Notes under the pieces: generated by a model | What the model was told of the DNA's origin: nothing | Databases searched by the model: none | What the model saw: only the letters and a program-made list of their open reading frames with translations | Origin: JASHPR01 sp963778075 | Lineage (GTDB): Bacteria > Actinomycetota > Actinomycetes > Streptosporangiales > Streptosporangiaceae | Reading direction: 5' to 3' | Length of the DNA stretch: 64,000 nt | Assembly (NCBI GenBank): GCA_963778075.1 | Contig: CAVZTJ010000012.1 | Span: forward strand, 1 to 64,000 | Program-made: the position numbers and the translations under genes | In this document: positions 51,702 to 60,300 of the stretch, one piece after another | How positions within the stretch are numbered: the first letter of the stretch is position 1 | How the letters are laid out: the number at the start of each line of letters is the position of its first letter

Positions 51702-52731
51702 GATACGCCGCGATCGCGGCGGTCAGCGCGCTGGCCACCTGCTGCTGGAATCGCGCCGTCACCAGGAGCCCGGCATCGACGGCGTTGCGCATGTTGCCGC
51801 ACTCGATCAGCACCTTGGGCACGGTGGTGAGGTTGAGTCCGGCCAGGTCATCGCGCGGCATGATGCCGCCGGAACCTTCGTAGTTGCTTTCTGGCATCGC
51901 GGTCTGCGCCAGCAGCGCCTGCCGGACGTCTCCGCCGAACCGCTGCGACGCCGCGATCACCGCGTTGTTCGGGCCGTCGGCCACCGGCTCCAGGATCGTG
52001 AACCCGCGGCCGGAAGCGGCCGCGCCGTCGGCGTGGATGTCGACCGCGACGTCCGCGCGGGCAGCGTTGATGATCTCGGCGCGGCGGTCGACGCACGGCC
52101 CGACGCCGGTGTTGCTGGTCCGCGTCATGATCACGCGTGCCCCGTCACGCCGCAGGTCGGCCCGGAGGTACCTGGCCACATTGAAGTTGAACTGCGCCTC
52201 GGTGTAGCCGCCGTCGGTCGTCGTGCCCGTGGTGTCGCAGGCTTCCCCTTCGGCGCCGTTCCAGATCTGCCGCGCGATCGCGTCCGGGTCGCTGAAGTTG
52301 CCGCCATTGTGACCCGGGTCGATACCGACGATCTTTCCGGCGAGCGGCGGGGCGGAGACCGAGGGCGTGGGCGACGGCGACGGCGACGGCGACGGGTGCC
52401 GGGCCGCCGCCGAGGGGGAGGACGCGGGCGAGCCAGACGCAGCCGCCGAGCCAGACGATCCGGTGCCGGTGCAGCCGGCGGCGGCCAGGGCGACGGCGGC
52501 CGCGGAGACGACCAGCGCGGCGCGCCCGGCCGGCGACCAGCGGCGGCGGGGCCGCCCGCCGAAATCCGCAACGCGGCGGCGGCCGCCGGAATTGACGCGG
52601 TGGCGGCGGGGTTCTTGTGCAGCAGGAATGCCTGGTCGGTCACTGACTGGCGAGTGGTCGAAATCGTCAGGAGCACGCGGCTTCACTCCGGGTTCACTTC
52701 GCGGCCAGACACGGTGTGAGCAGGACATCAC
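51688..52731 (-). CDS. N-acetylmuramoyl-L-alanine amidase (Amidase_3), lipoprotein
   Basis: The 347-aa frame has a basic N-terminus, a hydrophobic stretch with lipobox AAAGC, a Ser/Pro linker and an Amidase_3 domain (about residues 130-345). Zinc ligands and catalytic residues appear in IVGIDPGHNGG, YTEAQFNFNVARYL, AVDIHADGA and VLIECGNMRN. A cysteine pair (GEACDTT, VGPCVDR) is typical of the mycobacterial Rv3717-like group. It cleaves the peptide from MurNAc. The first 60 residues are likely upstream of the real start; a start giving residues near 50-55 would place a normal signal peptide. Confidence 0.9.
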   Translation of the reverse strand: MMSCSHRVWPRSEPGVKPRAPDDFDHSPVSDRPGIPAAQEPRRHRVNSGGRRRVADFGGRPRRRWSPAGRAALVVSAAAVALAAAGCTGTGSSGSAAASGSPASSPSAAARHPSPSPSPSPTPSVSAPPLAGKIVGIDPGHNGGNFSDPDAIARQIWNGAEGEACDTTGTTTDGGYTEAQFNFNVARYLRADLRRDGARVIMTRTSNTGVGPCVDRRAEIINAARADVAVDIHADGAAASGRGFTILEPVADGPNNAVIAASQRFGGDVRQALLAQTAMPESNYEGSGGIMPRDDLAGLNLTTVPKVLIECGNMRNAVDAGLLVTARFQQQVASALTAAIAAYLRPA

Positions 52732-52863
52732 CGAGTGCCGCGGTGAGCAAGGCTAACAGCCGACGTGCCGAGGTATCGCCGGATTTACCCGGCGACCAGG
52801 TGCTTTGAACCCGTACGATGCCGACAGCCGTCATATGGATGGCAGGAAAGCAGCACGGGGAGC

Positions 52864-53280
52864 ATGTCGGTGATTATCCGCCGGGGGTATTCCGTACCTG
52901 AGAACATCACCATGTTCTATGCCGGTGCGGGCGTGGTTGGATCGGTGTACCCGCTGATCCTGGCGCATACCGGCGGTCATGGCCTGGAGTGCCCGCTGCG
53001 GGCGCTCACTGGCGTGCCCTGCCCGTTCTGCGGTCTCACCACGGCGACGGTTGCCCTCACGCACGGGCACTGGGCGGCCGCGGCCGCGACCAGCCCGCTT
53101 GCGTACCTCGCCGCCGCCCTGACCCTGGGCACGGCACCGGTCCTGGTCGCGCGGAACGCGGGCCTGGTGGCCCAGCCGAGCGCCTGGTCTCCGGCCACAC
53201 GCAAGCGAGTGGGCTACGTCGTGGCCGTGGTGGTCGCGCTGAGCTGGGTCTTCCAGTTGCACCGTTACGGCCTCCTGTGA
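52864..53280 (+). CDS. DUF2752 membrane protein
   Basis: The 138-aa protein has three hydrophobic segments and the DUF2752 hallmark LTGVPCPFCGLTTATVALTH (CPFCG near residues 60-64). It lies 57 bases before an RDD-family gene, a pairing frequent in actinobacteria. Function is unknown; the CxxC at a membrane boundary suggests metal or thiol chemistry. The ATG at 52864 has GGGGAG only two bases away, so the start might be the internal ATG 16 codons later. Confidence 0.8.
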   Translation: MSVIIRRGYSVPENITMFYAGAGVVGSVYPLILAHTGGHGLECPLRALTGVPCPFCGLTTATVALTHGHWAAAAATSPLAYLAAALTLGTAPVLVARNAGLVAQPSAWSPATRKRVGYVVAVVVALSWVFQLHRYGLL

Positions 53281-53337
53281 GGTCTCCCGACCGGTCCACG
53301 CCGAGACGGCGATCTCCGTCACCAGAAAGGCACGTCC

Positions 53338-54003
53338 ATGACCTATGAGAACCCCCCAGGGGGCAACGCCGGTCCGTCCGACGGCTACGGCCAGGCGCCG
53401 GGTGGGTATGGCAGCCCGCCGCCCGGCGGTGGGTATGGCAGCCCGCCGCCGCCCCCACCCGGGGGATACGCCCAGCAGCCAGGCGGATATGACCAGTCGG
53501 CCGGCTACGGCCAGCCTGGAGGGTACGGCCAGCCCGGTCCTTACGGCCAGCCCGGCGCCTACGGCCAGCCCGCGGGCGGCTATGGCGCGCCGCAGGGCGG
53601 CTACGTCAGCCAGGCGGGAAACTACTCGAGCTGGCTGTACCGGGTCGGCGCTTACCTGATCGACATCATCCCCATCTGGATCCTGATCGGCATCGGCGTG
53701 GCCTCGCACAACAACGCCGTCTATTTCATCTTCGTGCTCGCCGCAGTCGCCGTCACCGCGTACAACCGCTGGTACCAGGCCGGAAAGACGGGCCAGTCCT
53801 GGGGCAAGAGGGCGCTGAACATGAGCCTGATCGGCGAGCAGACCGGCCAGCCGATCGGCGCCGGCAAGGCCTTCCTGCGCGACATCTGCCACATCGTCGA
53901 CAGCGTCATCTGCTACGTCGGCTTTCTGTTCCCGCTCTGGGACGCCAAGCGGCAGACGCTGGCCGACAAGATCATGCAGACCGTCGTTATCCCGTCGCGC
54001 TGA
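53338..54003 (+). CDS. RDD-family membrane protein with Tyr/Gly/Pro-rich N-terminus
   Basis: The 221-aa protein has about 95 residues of YGQPGG/YGSPPP repeats (low complexity, cytosolic) followed by an RDD domain with three helices: YRVGAYLIDIIPIWILIGIG (arginine plus aspartate of RDD), WGKRALNMSLIGEQTGQPIG, and LFPLWDAKRQTLADKIM. RDD proteins are membrane proteins with proposed transport or antiport roles. The preceding DUF2752 gene is probably in the same transcript; AGAAAGG precedes the ATG. Confidence 0.88.
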   Translation: MTYENPPGGNAGPSDGYGQAPGGYGSPPPGGGYGSPPPPPPGGYAQQPGGYDQSAGYGQPGGYGQPGPYGQPGAYGQPAGGYGAPQGGYVSQAGNYSSWLYRVGAYLIDIIPIWILIGIGVASHNNAVYFIFVLAAVAVTAYNRWYQAGKTGQSWGKRALNMSLIGEQTGQPIGAGKAFLRDICHIVDSVICYVGFLFPLWDAKRQTLADKIMQTVVIPSR

Positions 54004-54068
54004 CCCTCAAAACCCAACCTGCTGGGCGCTGCCCGTGTCGGGGAATACCTAAGGTTGTGGAGCCCGCG

Positions 54069-55061
54069 CTACGCGCGGGCTCCACTGATCGCGGAGACAG
54101 CGGCCCTGGCGGCGGCGTCAACCTGGGTTATCCCGGCGGACTCGGACGGCTGGTCGCTGGACAGCACCGCGACGAGCAGCTCGTGCCCGCCGCGCGATAT
54201 CAGGCCGATGCTGTTGATCACACAGGTGGTGGCGCTGCCGTCAGGGAGCCAGCCGTCCTTCACGGCCGCTCCAGTGCCCGGCACGGCTGCGGCGGTAACT
54301 CCCCAGTCCTGGTTGGCCGCCACGTGCCGCATCAGGCCGAGCTCAAAGGACCGCGACCCCGCCGAAAGTGGCGAGTGGCTCGAAGCCAGGTCGGCCAGCA
54401 GCCGCAGCTGGTCCTCGACTGTGGTGCTGGTGAGTCCCCAGTAGATGCCGTCGCCCGGCGTGGTCTGCCGCAGGCCGAATTCCTGATTGGCCACCTTGAG
54501 GCCCTGGCGTTGCCCGACGGCTTCCCAGAGTTCGTTGCCGGCCTGGTCGTTGCTGTCCTCGATCATTTCGGTGGCCAGCGCCCGCTGCTGCGCGCTCAGC
54601 GGCGCATTCGACCACTGGTGCTCCAGCAGCAGCGAGGCGAGGATATCCACCTTGATGATGCTGGCGCTGTGAAACCTCCGGTCGCCCCCGTAGACGGCCA
54701 CGGCGCCGGTTGCCGCGTCGACCACCCCGGCCGCGAGGTTGCCCGTGCCGTCCCGCAACACCGGGGCGAGCGCGGCGGCCAGCCGCGCGTTATCCGCAGC
54801 GGCGGCGGAGAACCTGATGCTCCCCGGCCCGGTCAGCACCACCGGACTCGATCCACTAGCTGAGGCCGTGCGAGTAGCCGCCGGTGCGGTCTTTCTGCGG
54901 GCCCGCTGCGCAGCCGGGTGACCATGCACACCCGACACCGAGAGCACCACGATGCCGACGGCAACGAGCACGAACGCCAGCACGAACGTCAGCCGCTCCC
55001 ACGGCCGCAGCGGGCCGGCATGCGCAGGAGGCCGCCTCGACTGATTTCCCCCCGCGGGCAT
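54069..55061 (-). CDS. Class A beta-lactamase-like serine hydrolase, membrane-anchored
   Basis: The 330-aa protein starts at ATG 55061 (GGGGGA upstream). An N-terminal membrane helix (LTFVLAFVLVAVGIVVLSVS) precedes a linker and a beta-lactamase-2-type domain: SIIK (catalytic Ser and Lys), then MIEDSNDQAGNELWEAVG (SxN-like SND), and GGHELLVAVLS near the end. The Lys-Thr-Gly triad is replaced by KDGW-like residues, so classical beta-lactamase activity is uncertain. It may act on peptidoglycan or be inactive. It is alone between the RDD gene (convergent) and a repeat-rich intergenic region. Confidence 0.8.
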   Translation of the reverse strand: MPAGGNQSRRPPAHAGPLRPWERLTFVLAFVLVAVGIVVLSVSGVHGHPAAQRARRKTAPAATRTASASGSSPVVLTGPGSIRFSAAAADNARLAAALAPVLRDGTGNLAAGVVDAATGAVAVYGGDRRFHSASIIKVDILASLLLEHQWSNAPLSAQQRALATEMIEDSNDQAGNELWEAVGQRQGLKVANQEFGLRQTTPGDGIYWGLTSTTVEDQLRLLADLASSHSPLSAGSRSFELGLMRHVAANQDWGVTAAAVPGTGAAVKDGWLPDGSATTCVINSIGLISRGGHELLVAVLSSDQPSESAGITQVDAAARAAVSAISGARA

Positions 55062-55084
55062 GGATTCCCCCTTGAAAGGCATGC

Positions 55085-55260
55085 CGACAAAAGACTTTCG
55101 GCGGCATGCAAACCCCGTGCAGGCCTCCCCTTGGCCCGCGAATCCCGGTATGTTCCCTCGGCCTGCGAACCCCGTGCAGGTTTCGGGCGGTGTGCGGGGG
55201 GCGGAGCCCTCCGCCGGTGGGGGGAATGCGGGGAGTGGGGCTCCCCGCAGGTCAGGGCAG
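55085..55260. repeat. Intergenic region with direct repeats and hairpins
   Basis: AACCCCGTGCAGG occurs twice (near 55109 and 55168). GGCGGA-GCCC-TCCGCC forms a 6-bp stem near 55200 and GCGGGGAG (55228-55235) pairs with CTCCCCGC (55241-55248). It is flanked by the 5' end of the beta-lactamase-like gene and the 3' end of the MBL gene, so the hairpins probably terminate neighbouring transcripts. Confidence 0.5.
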
Positions 55261-55314
55261 CGAGCATAGGACGACTGCCAGCCGCACGTCTTTGGAAAGG
55301 AGGTTTCTGAGGCC

Positions 55315-56118
55315 TTACCCTGCTAGCCCCGCTGGTCCCATTAGTCCCAGCTGCACCTCTAGGCCTTCTTCCGCGATCAGGACCTCGCCGCCGAACACCG
55401 CCTCGGCCGCGGCGCGTGCGGCCAGCCGGTCATTGTCCGGCCAGAAGTGGGTGAGCAGCAGGCGGCGGGCGCCGGCCGCGGCGGCCGCCTCGCCGGCCTC
55501 CCGGGCCGTCAGGTTGAGCGTCGGGCCGGCCGGTGCAGCCTCGGCGCCGGGACGCTGCCATCGATCGGTAGCGTCGACGATGTAGAGGTCGGCGCCGCGG
55601 CCAAGCTCGGCCAGCCTGGGGTCGGGGCCAGTGTCCCCGGTATACGCCACGGTCAGGCCGGGCGCGGACAGCCGGACGCCGGAGTTCGGCAGGTAGTGCG
55701 GCAGCTCCATGCTCTCCAGCCGGAACGGCCCTATCTGCTGCGGCGGGGCGGGCAGCGGATGCCAGTCGAAGGCCCGCCGCACCACGTCAGCGCCATCGTC
55801 TTCCAGGCTGATCAGCCGCGCGAGCACGGGCTCGGGCGCGTGCAGCGGAATCGGCGCGGCCGACCGCCGGCCGAACCACCGGGCCCGCAGCAGCCCGTGC
55901 AGGTCAACCATGTGATCGGGATGAGCGTGCGTGACGATCACCGCGTCGATCCCGTCCGCAGCCGACGAGCCGAGCAGCGCCAGCAGCCGCGGCAGCGTGC
56001 CGTAACCCAGATCGAGGACGACCCGAGCGCCCCCATGCTCCAGCACGAAGCCGCTGCAGGCCCGCCCGGGCTCGGGCCAGGCACCGCAGCTGCCGAGTAC
56101 CACCAGCCGGCCGCTCAC
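55315..56118 (-). CDS. MBL-fold metallo-hydrolase
   Basis: The 267-aa protein has LVVLGSCGAWPEPGRACSGF at the N-terminus, the metal site THAHPDHMVDL (HxHxDH), a later histidine in ELPHYLPNSG, YTGDTGPDP and LLLTHFWPDND. It belongs to the RNase Z/cyclic phosphodiesterase-like MBL group, compact form. The frame is open to an ATG at 56154; I prefer the GTG at 56118 because family sequence starts there, though neither has a strong ribosome site. Cytoplasmic. Substrate unknown: a phosphodiester or thioester. Confidence 0.85.
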   Translation of the reverse strand: MSGRLVVLGSCGAWPEPGRACSGFVLEHGGARVVLDLGYGTLPRLLALLGSSAADGIDAVIVTHAHPDHMVDLHGLLRARWFGRRSAAPIPLHAPEPVLARLISLEDDGADVVRRAFDWHPLPAPPQQIGPFRLESMELPHYLPNSGVRLSAPGLTVAYTGDTGPDPRLAELGRGADLYIVDATDRWQRPGAEAAPAGPTLNLTAREAGEAAAAAGARRLLLTHFWPDNDRLAARAAAEAVFGGEVLIAEEGLEVQLGLMGPAGLAG

Positions 56119-56246
56119 CCGCTCAGTCTGGCACCTGGCGCTCCCGGCCCTCATCGTTGTACCGGAGCTCGTTCTATGCGGCCCAAAGGTTCATCGGCCG
56201 GCGGCGTGTGATCATACGAAGGACCGATGAGCGAGGGAGGCTGATC

Positions 56247-57422
56247 ATGCGCGTGCTTGACGCGATCGGTCACGCACTCGCCGTCGCAGGGTCGATGACC
56301 TGGGAGATCACCTGGTCGCTGATCCTTGGCTTCACGCTTTCCGCGGTTGTGCAGGCCGTGGTGCGCCGTGAGGCCGTCACCAGGCGGCTGGGCGGCGATG
56401 GCCCGGCCACGCTGGCGCTGGCCGCCGGGCTCGGCGCCGCGTCTTCGTCGTGCTCCTACGCGGCGGTGGCCCTGGCCAGGTCGTTGTTCCGCAAGGGCGC
56501 CAGCTTCACCGCCGCCATGGTCTTCGAGATTGCCAGCACCAATCTGGTGATCGAGCTGGGCATCATCCTGGCGCTGCTGATCTCCTGGCAATTCACGCTG
56601 GCGGAATATGCCGGCGGGGTCATCATGATCAGCCTGGTCGGCGTCACGTTCAAGGCCTTCGTCGGAGAGAAGCTCGTGGAGGGGGCCAGGCGACAGGCGA
56701 ACCGGGGCCTGGCGGGGTCCATGGAGGGCCACGCGGCCATGGACATGAGCATCTCATCGGGCGGCGGCTTCTGGCAGCGGCTGCTCAGCCGGGACGGCTT
56801 CACCGCGGTGAGCCACATCTTCGTGATGGAGTGGGCGGCGGTCATCCGCGACGTGGTCGTCGGGCTGCTCATCGCCGGGGCGGTCGGCGCGTGGGTGCCC
56901 GACAGGTTCTGGCGGCATCTGTTCCTGACCGGTCACCCGCTCGCTGCCAAGCTGTGGGGACCGGTCATCGGCCCGGTGATCTCGCTGCTCAGCTTCGTCT
57001 GCTCGATCGGCAACGTGCCGCTGGCCGGGGTGCTGTGGAACGGCGGGATCAGCTTCGGCGGCGTGGTGGCGTTCCTGTTCGCCGACCTGATCATCATCCC
57101 GATCCTGATCATCTACCGGAAGTACTACGGCACGAGGATGATGCTCGTGGTGCTGGGGGCGTTCTACGCTGCGATGGTTATCGCCGGGTACATCATCGAG
57201 TTCGCTTTCAGCGCGCTCGGCCTGGTCCCGGCCGAGCGGGCCGCCCGGGTAGCCGCGCACGGCGTCCAGTGGAACTACACGACCGTCCTCAACATCATCT
57301 TCCTGCTACTCGCGGCGGCGCTGCTGGTGCGCTTCTTCCGGTCAGGCGGCGGCCCGATGCTCAGGATGATGGGCGGCGCCCCGGACCAGCATTCCGCCGA
57401 GCCCGCTACGGAACGACGGTGA
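56247..57422 (+). CDS. ArsP/DUF318-type permease
   Basis: The 391-aa permease starts at ATG 56247 with GGGAGG six bases upstream. It has eight to ten helices in two halves, with the family cysteines in AASSSCSYAAVALARSLF and LSFVCSIGNVPLAGVLW, a charged central loop of about 60 residues and IIIPILIIYRKYYG. Related proteins (SO_0444/ArsP) export trivalent organoarsenicals or metals. No arsR or metal regulator is next to it, so the substrate remains open. The 3' end overlaps the convergent USP gene by 17 bases. Confidence 0.83.
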   Translation: MRVLDAIGHALAVAGSMTWEITWSLILGFTLSAVVQAVVRREAVTRRLGGDGPATLALAAGLGAASSSCSYAAVALARSLFRKGASFTAAMVFEIASTNLVIELGIILALLISWQFTLAEYAGGVIMISLVGVTFKAFVGEKLVEGARRQANRGLAGSMEGHAAMDMSISSGGGFWQRLLSRDGFTAVSHIFVMEWAAVIRDVVVGLLIAGAVGAWVPDRFWRHLFLTGHPLAAKLWGPVIGPVISLLSFVCSIGNVPLAGVLWNGGISFGGVVAFLFADLIIIPILIIYRKYYGTRMMLVVLGAFYAAMVIAGYIIEFAFSALGLVPAERAARVAAHGVQWNYTTVLNIIFLLLAAALLVRFFRSGGGPMLRMMGGAPDQHSAEPATERR

Positions 57423-57861
57423 CCGGCCACTTGCCGGCCCGCACCAGCCTGGTCGCCAGCGAGCCCACGATGCGGTGCCCGGCGTGCTCGGAGGCGCCGA
57501 CGATCACCGCGTCCGCCCGGCGCTCCTTGGCCGCGCGGGTGAGCTCGGTCCACGGATCCCCCATGACGGCGCGGAACTCGAAGTCGAGGCCCATCTCCGC
57601 GGCTCCGTCCCGCAACCGCTGCTCGATCTCGCCCGCCGACTGCGCCGCCGCCTCGCTCATCGCGGCCGCAACCCCGGGAGCGGCGCCGATGTTGGCGGAC
57701 AGCCGCGCCACGTAGACGGCCAGCAGCCGGCAGTGCTGCCTGCGCGCCAGCCCGGCCGCGTAGGCGGCGGCCCGCCATGACGTCCGCGAGCCGTCGATGC
57801 CGACCAGGATCAGCGTCGGCCCGTCGGTGCCAAGCTCGAAACCGGACCCGGAGGAAGTCAC
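57406..57861 (-). CDS. Universal stress protein (UspA family)
   Basis: The 151-aa single USP domain begins ILVGIDGSRTSWRAAAYAAG and ends with the ATP-binding motif VGASEHAGHRIVGSLATRLV (G-2x-G-9x-G-S). It should bind ATP and act in stress survival. Actinobacteria often carry tandem USP domains; this is the single form. Confidence 0.9.
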   Translation of the reverse strand: MTSSGSGFELGTDGPTLILVGIDGSRTSWRAAAYAAGLARRQHCRLLAVYVARLSANIGAAPGVAAAMSEAAAQSAGEIEQRLRDGAAEMGLDFEFRAVMGDPWTELTRAAKERRADAVIVGASEHAGHRIVGSLATRLVRAGKWPVTVVP

Positions 57862-57882
57862 GGGTCCAGTCTGCCAGCCTGG

Positions 57883-58281
57883 CTAGGAATCACCGGCGAC
57901 GAGTTCGACCTCGAATCCGTCGCCGTTTGCCAGGTATCCGGCGTAGTGGCCGGGGCCGCCCGCGTACGGATGGTCTTCCGGAAACAGCAGCGTCCACCCG
58001 TGCCCGGCTGCGTCGGCGACCAGCCGATCGGTCTCGCTCCGGGAGCCGGAGTGGAAGGCGAGGTGATTCAGCCCAGGGCGCTGCCGGTCGTGCCGGGCGT
58101 CGGAGAGCGCCGGGGACTGCTCGACGATGATGTAAGTGTCGCCATACAGCCAGCTGCGCCCGGCGTCCCAGTCCTGGAATCCGTGGTAGCCGAGCGCCTC
58201 GAGCAGCCAGCCGATGCTGGCGATCGTCTGGCTGAGGTCAGGAACCCACAGTTCTACGTGGTGCAGCGGTCCGCGGGTCAT
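57883..58281 (-). CDS. VOC-superfamily (glyoxalase-like) protein
   Basis: The 132-aa protein has LHHVELWVPDLSQTIASIGW (first metal-ligand His), YIIVEQSP, GLNHLAFHSGS (second His) and FEVELVAGD (Glu). This is a single VOC module with two beta-alpha-beta-beta-beta units, as in glyoxalase/bleomycin-resistance/dioxygenase proteins. It is 21 bases after the USP start on the same strand but no functional link is evident. Substrate unknown. Confidence 0.88.
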   Translation of the reverse strand: MTRGPLHHVELWVPDLSQTIASIGWLLEALGYHGFQDWDAGRSWLYGDTYIIVEQSPALSDARHDRQRPGLNHLAFHSGSRSETDRLVADAAGHGWTLLFPEDHPYAGGPGHYAGYLANGDGFEVELVAGDS

Positions 58282-58347
58282 CCGACTCCCCTCGGTACTG
58301 CCGGAAACCGCCCGTTACGCCTAGTATGCCGCCCGGCTTGGCTCCTG

Positions 58348-59256
58348 CTATGCGGCGCCGTCGCGTGACTTGCTGCCCTGCTGGCTGAGCAGGCCGCGCA
58401 GGCGGCCGACCTCGTCGCTCAGCATGTGCAGCCCTTCGGCCAGGGACGGAAGGTCCGGGTGCGCGGCGGCCCACTCCTTCTGCCGCTCGGCCTTGTCCTC
58501 GATCAGCTGGCGTTCGGTGTCCCGCAGCGCCGCCGCGTGCTCGTAGTCCTCGGCCCCGGCCGCCGACTCCTTGTCCTGGCGTGCCTGCGCGATCTGCCGG
58601 TCGAGGTGGCCGACGTCCGGCCCGCTGCCGAGCTCCTGCTCGACGGCGGACAGCCGGGCGTCCATCGCCTCGATCCGGCCAAGGATCTGGGCCAGCATCC
58701 GGCCTTCCAGGGTCGTGCCGTCGTGACCGGCGCCGTCCGGGCCGGGACCGGGAGTACCGGCCTTGGGCTGGCCGCTGCCTCCGCCGCTCTCGGCATCCCC
58801 GGCACCTTCAGCGTCGTCGGTGTCGTCGAGCAGCCCGAGCACCTGCTGGCGGACCAGCTTGAGATCGGCACCGAGCTCGATCAGCACCTGAGCGGCGGGC
58901 CCTTCGCCCTCGCGGAGCAGGCCGAGCAGGATGTGTTCCGTGCCGATGTGGTGATGGCCGAGCTGCAGCGCCTCCCGCATCGACATGTCCAGCGCCCTCT
59001 TGGCCCGCAGCGTGTACTGCTGGTGACTGGGGGCCGGCGCCTCATGGCCCTGGCCGGTGATCCGCTCGATCTGCTGGCGGACCGCATCCAGGCTGATGCC
59101 CACCGAATCCAGCGCCTCGGCAGCTATCCCGTCGCGTTCCTGAACCAGGCCGAGCAGGATGTGCTCGGTGCCGACGCGATTGCTGTTGAGCGTCCTGGCC
59201 TCGTCCAGGGCCAGGTCAAGAACCCGCCGCGCCTCGTCCGTAAACCGCCCGAACAT
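58348..59256 (-). CDS. Stand-alone Clp-N domain protein with UVR-like coiled coil
   Basis: The 302-aa protein begins MFGRFTDEARRVLDLALDEA and carries two Clp-N repeats (residues 1-70 and 80-145; VGTEHILLGLVQERDG, IGTEHILLGLLREGEG), exactly like the N-terminus of ClpC. It has no AAA+ modules. A Gly/Pro linker leads to a coiled coil (about 190-290) with a UVR-like segment DKESAAGAEDYEHAAALRDT. It could be an adaptor or decoy for ClpC/ClpP. The start has GGAG upstream. Two direct repeats of AAGATAxATCGxG lie 45-90 bases upstream. Confidence 0.88.
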   Translation of the reverse strand: MFGRFTDEARRVLDLALDEARTLNSNRVGTEHILLGLVQERDGIAAEALDSVGISLDAVRQQIERITGQGHEAPAPSHQQYTLRAKRALDMSMREALQLGHHHIGTEHILLGLLREGEGPAAQVLIELGADLKLVRQQVLGLLDDTDDAEGAGDAESGGGSGQPKAGTPGPGPDGAGHDGTTLEGRMLAQILGRIEAMDARLSAVEQELGSGPDVGHLDRQIAQARQDKESAAGAEDYEHAAALRDTERQLIEDKAERQKEWAAAHPDLPSLAEGLHMLSDEVGRLRGLLSQQGSKSRDGAA

Positions 59257-59301
59257 GGGTCCGCTCCGTCCTGTAAGGCTCCCCCGTCGTGCCGTTGAGT
59301 G

Positions 59302-59344
59302 TCAAGATACATCGCGTCTGTCTCGAGCCGCAAGATATATCGTG
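59302..59344. promoter_or_regulatory. Paired CAAGATAYATCGYG sites upstream of the Clp-N gene
   Basis: TCAAGATACATCGCG (59302-59316) and GCAAGATATATCGTG (59330-59344) are direct repeats 28 bases apart. The second contains the palindrome GATATATC. The AT-rich sequence stands out from the surrounding DNA and fits a repressor/activator site over the Clp-N promoter. Confidence 0.6.
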
Positions 59345-59414
59345 AAGTCGGAGCTTGGTTACGTTCTGTGGCTCCTCACGCCGCCGGGCGATGCCCGGCG
59401 GGAATGGTGGCTGC

Positions 59415-59512
59415 CCGCCCTGTTCGGCGCCCCGCCGCCCTGTTCGGCGCCCGCCGCCCTGTTCGGCGCCCGCCGCCCTGTTCGGCGCCCGCCTCCCTGT
59501 TGGGCGCGGGAC
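59415..59512. repeat. 19-bp tandem repeat array
   Basis: About five units of GCCGCCCTGTTCGGCGCCC follow one another, the last one diverged. Each holds GGCGCC and can fold with its neighbours. It lies directly after the stop of the nucleotidyltransferase gene and may act as its terminator. Confidence 0.75.
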
Positions 59513-59516
59513 CGCC

Positions 59517-59999
59517 CTACTGGATGCCGAGCGCGGCGTTGATCCGCGAGCTGGAGTCGGCCTTCTCGGTGCCGCCCACACCCAGCCGCAGGGCGATCCC
59601 GAGCGCCTCACACACCTCGGCCTCCGCGACGGCCGACGTCGTGCTGCGATCGCCGCCGTTCGCGAACGTGACGGAGGCCGCCGGATATCGCTCCCGGATC
59701 GAGGCGAGCGTCTGCTTGACCGTGGCGTCCCCGTCGAGGGCCGGAACCACCTCGTCGACGATCCGCAGCGCCCTTACGACCTCGAGACGATCGTCGAGCG
59801 AAGTGATGATTCGGCCCTTCTTCATCATCTGCTGCTCGTCGTTGTTGACGATGACAATCAGGTGGTCGGCCGTTTCGGCGGCCGCTTCCATCATGCGTAT
59901 GTGGCCGACGTGAAGTGGATTAAAGTAACCGCTGACAATACTGATTCTCAGCATAGCGGGATGTGCCGCTGAATTACTTTCCCGTTGGCCGTTGCTCAC
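59517..59999 (-). CDS. Cytidylyltransferase-like nucleotidyltransferase
   Basis: The 160-aa protein has the HxGH signature in ISIVSGYFNPLHVGHIRMME and the ISSTKI-like region replaced by NGGDRSTTSAVAEAEV. It is of the TagD/glycerol-3-phosphate cytidylyltransferase or phosphopantetheine adenylyltransferase fold. I start at GTG 59999 with GGAG six bases upstream; the ATG four codons earlier is possible. It should attach a nucleotide to a phosphorylated small molecule, possibly for a CDP-linked surface polymer. The upstream 180 bases are AT-richer than average. Confidence 0.85.
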   Translation of the reverse strand: MSNGQRESNSAAHPAMLRISIVSGYFNPLHVGHIRMMEAAAETADHLIVIVNNDEQQMMKKGRIITSLDDRLEVVRALRIVDEVVPALDGDATVKQTLASIRERYPAASVTFANGGDRSTTSAVAEAEVCEALGIALRLGVGGTEKADSSSRINAALGIQ

Positions 60000-60263
60000 G
60001 AAGAACTCCATTCGGAATGCTTGATAAGAGAGCCTTGGCAGCAGCCCGGAACTAGGGCCCATCGGGCCTGGGAAGGACAGCCGGAGCAGTAAGTCTGCCA
60101 GGGATACTCGGCGCATGCGCGTTGAGCATTTTAGTGTGGGCGCAGGTGACGCCGCAAACACAACGCGGAAGTTCATAGCCACTTAACAGCCTGCCAACAG
60201 GGTCTGCGGCGAATGCTGCCACCGCGATCTCGAGCGTTCCAGGACGGTGGCTCGTCTGGCATC

Positions 60264-60280
60264 GTGAGCACGTGGCTCAC
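60264..60280. terminator. Hairpin after the ECF41-like sigma gene
   Basis: GTGAGC (60264-60269) pairs with GCTCAC (60275-60280) around ACGTG. It lies about 20 bases past the stop of the sigma gene. Also possible as an operator. Confidence 0.35.
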
Positions 60281-60300
60281 ACAATCGAAATGTACGGCCA

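Noticed and set aside
54069..55061. Functional beta-lactamase resistance gene
   Set aside because: The SIIK and SND-like motifs are present but the KTG triad is not clear, so only a beta-lactamase-like fold is claimed.
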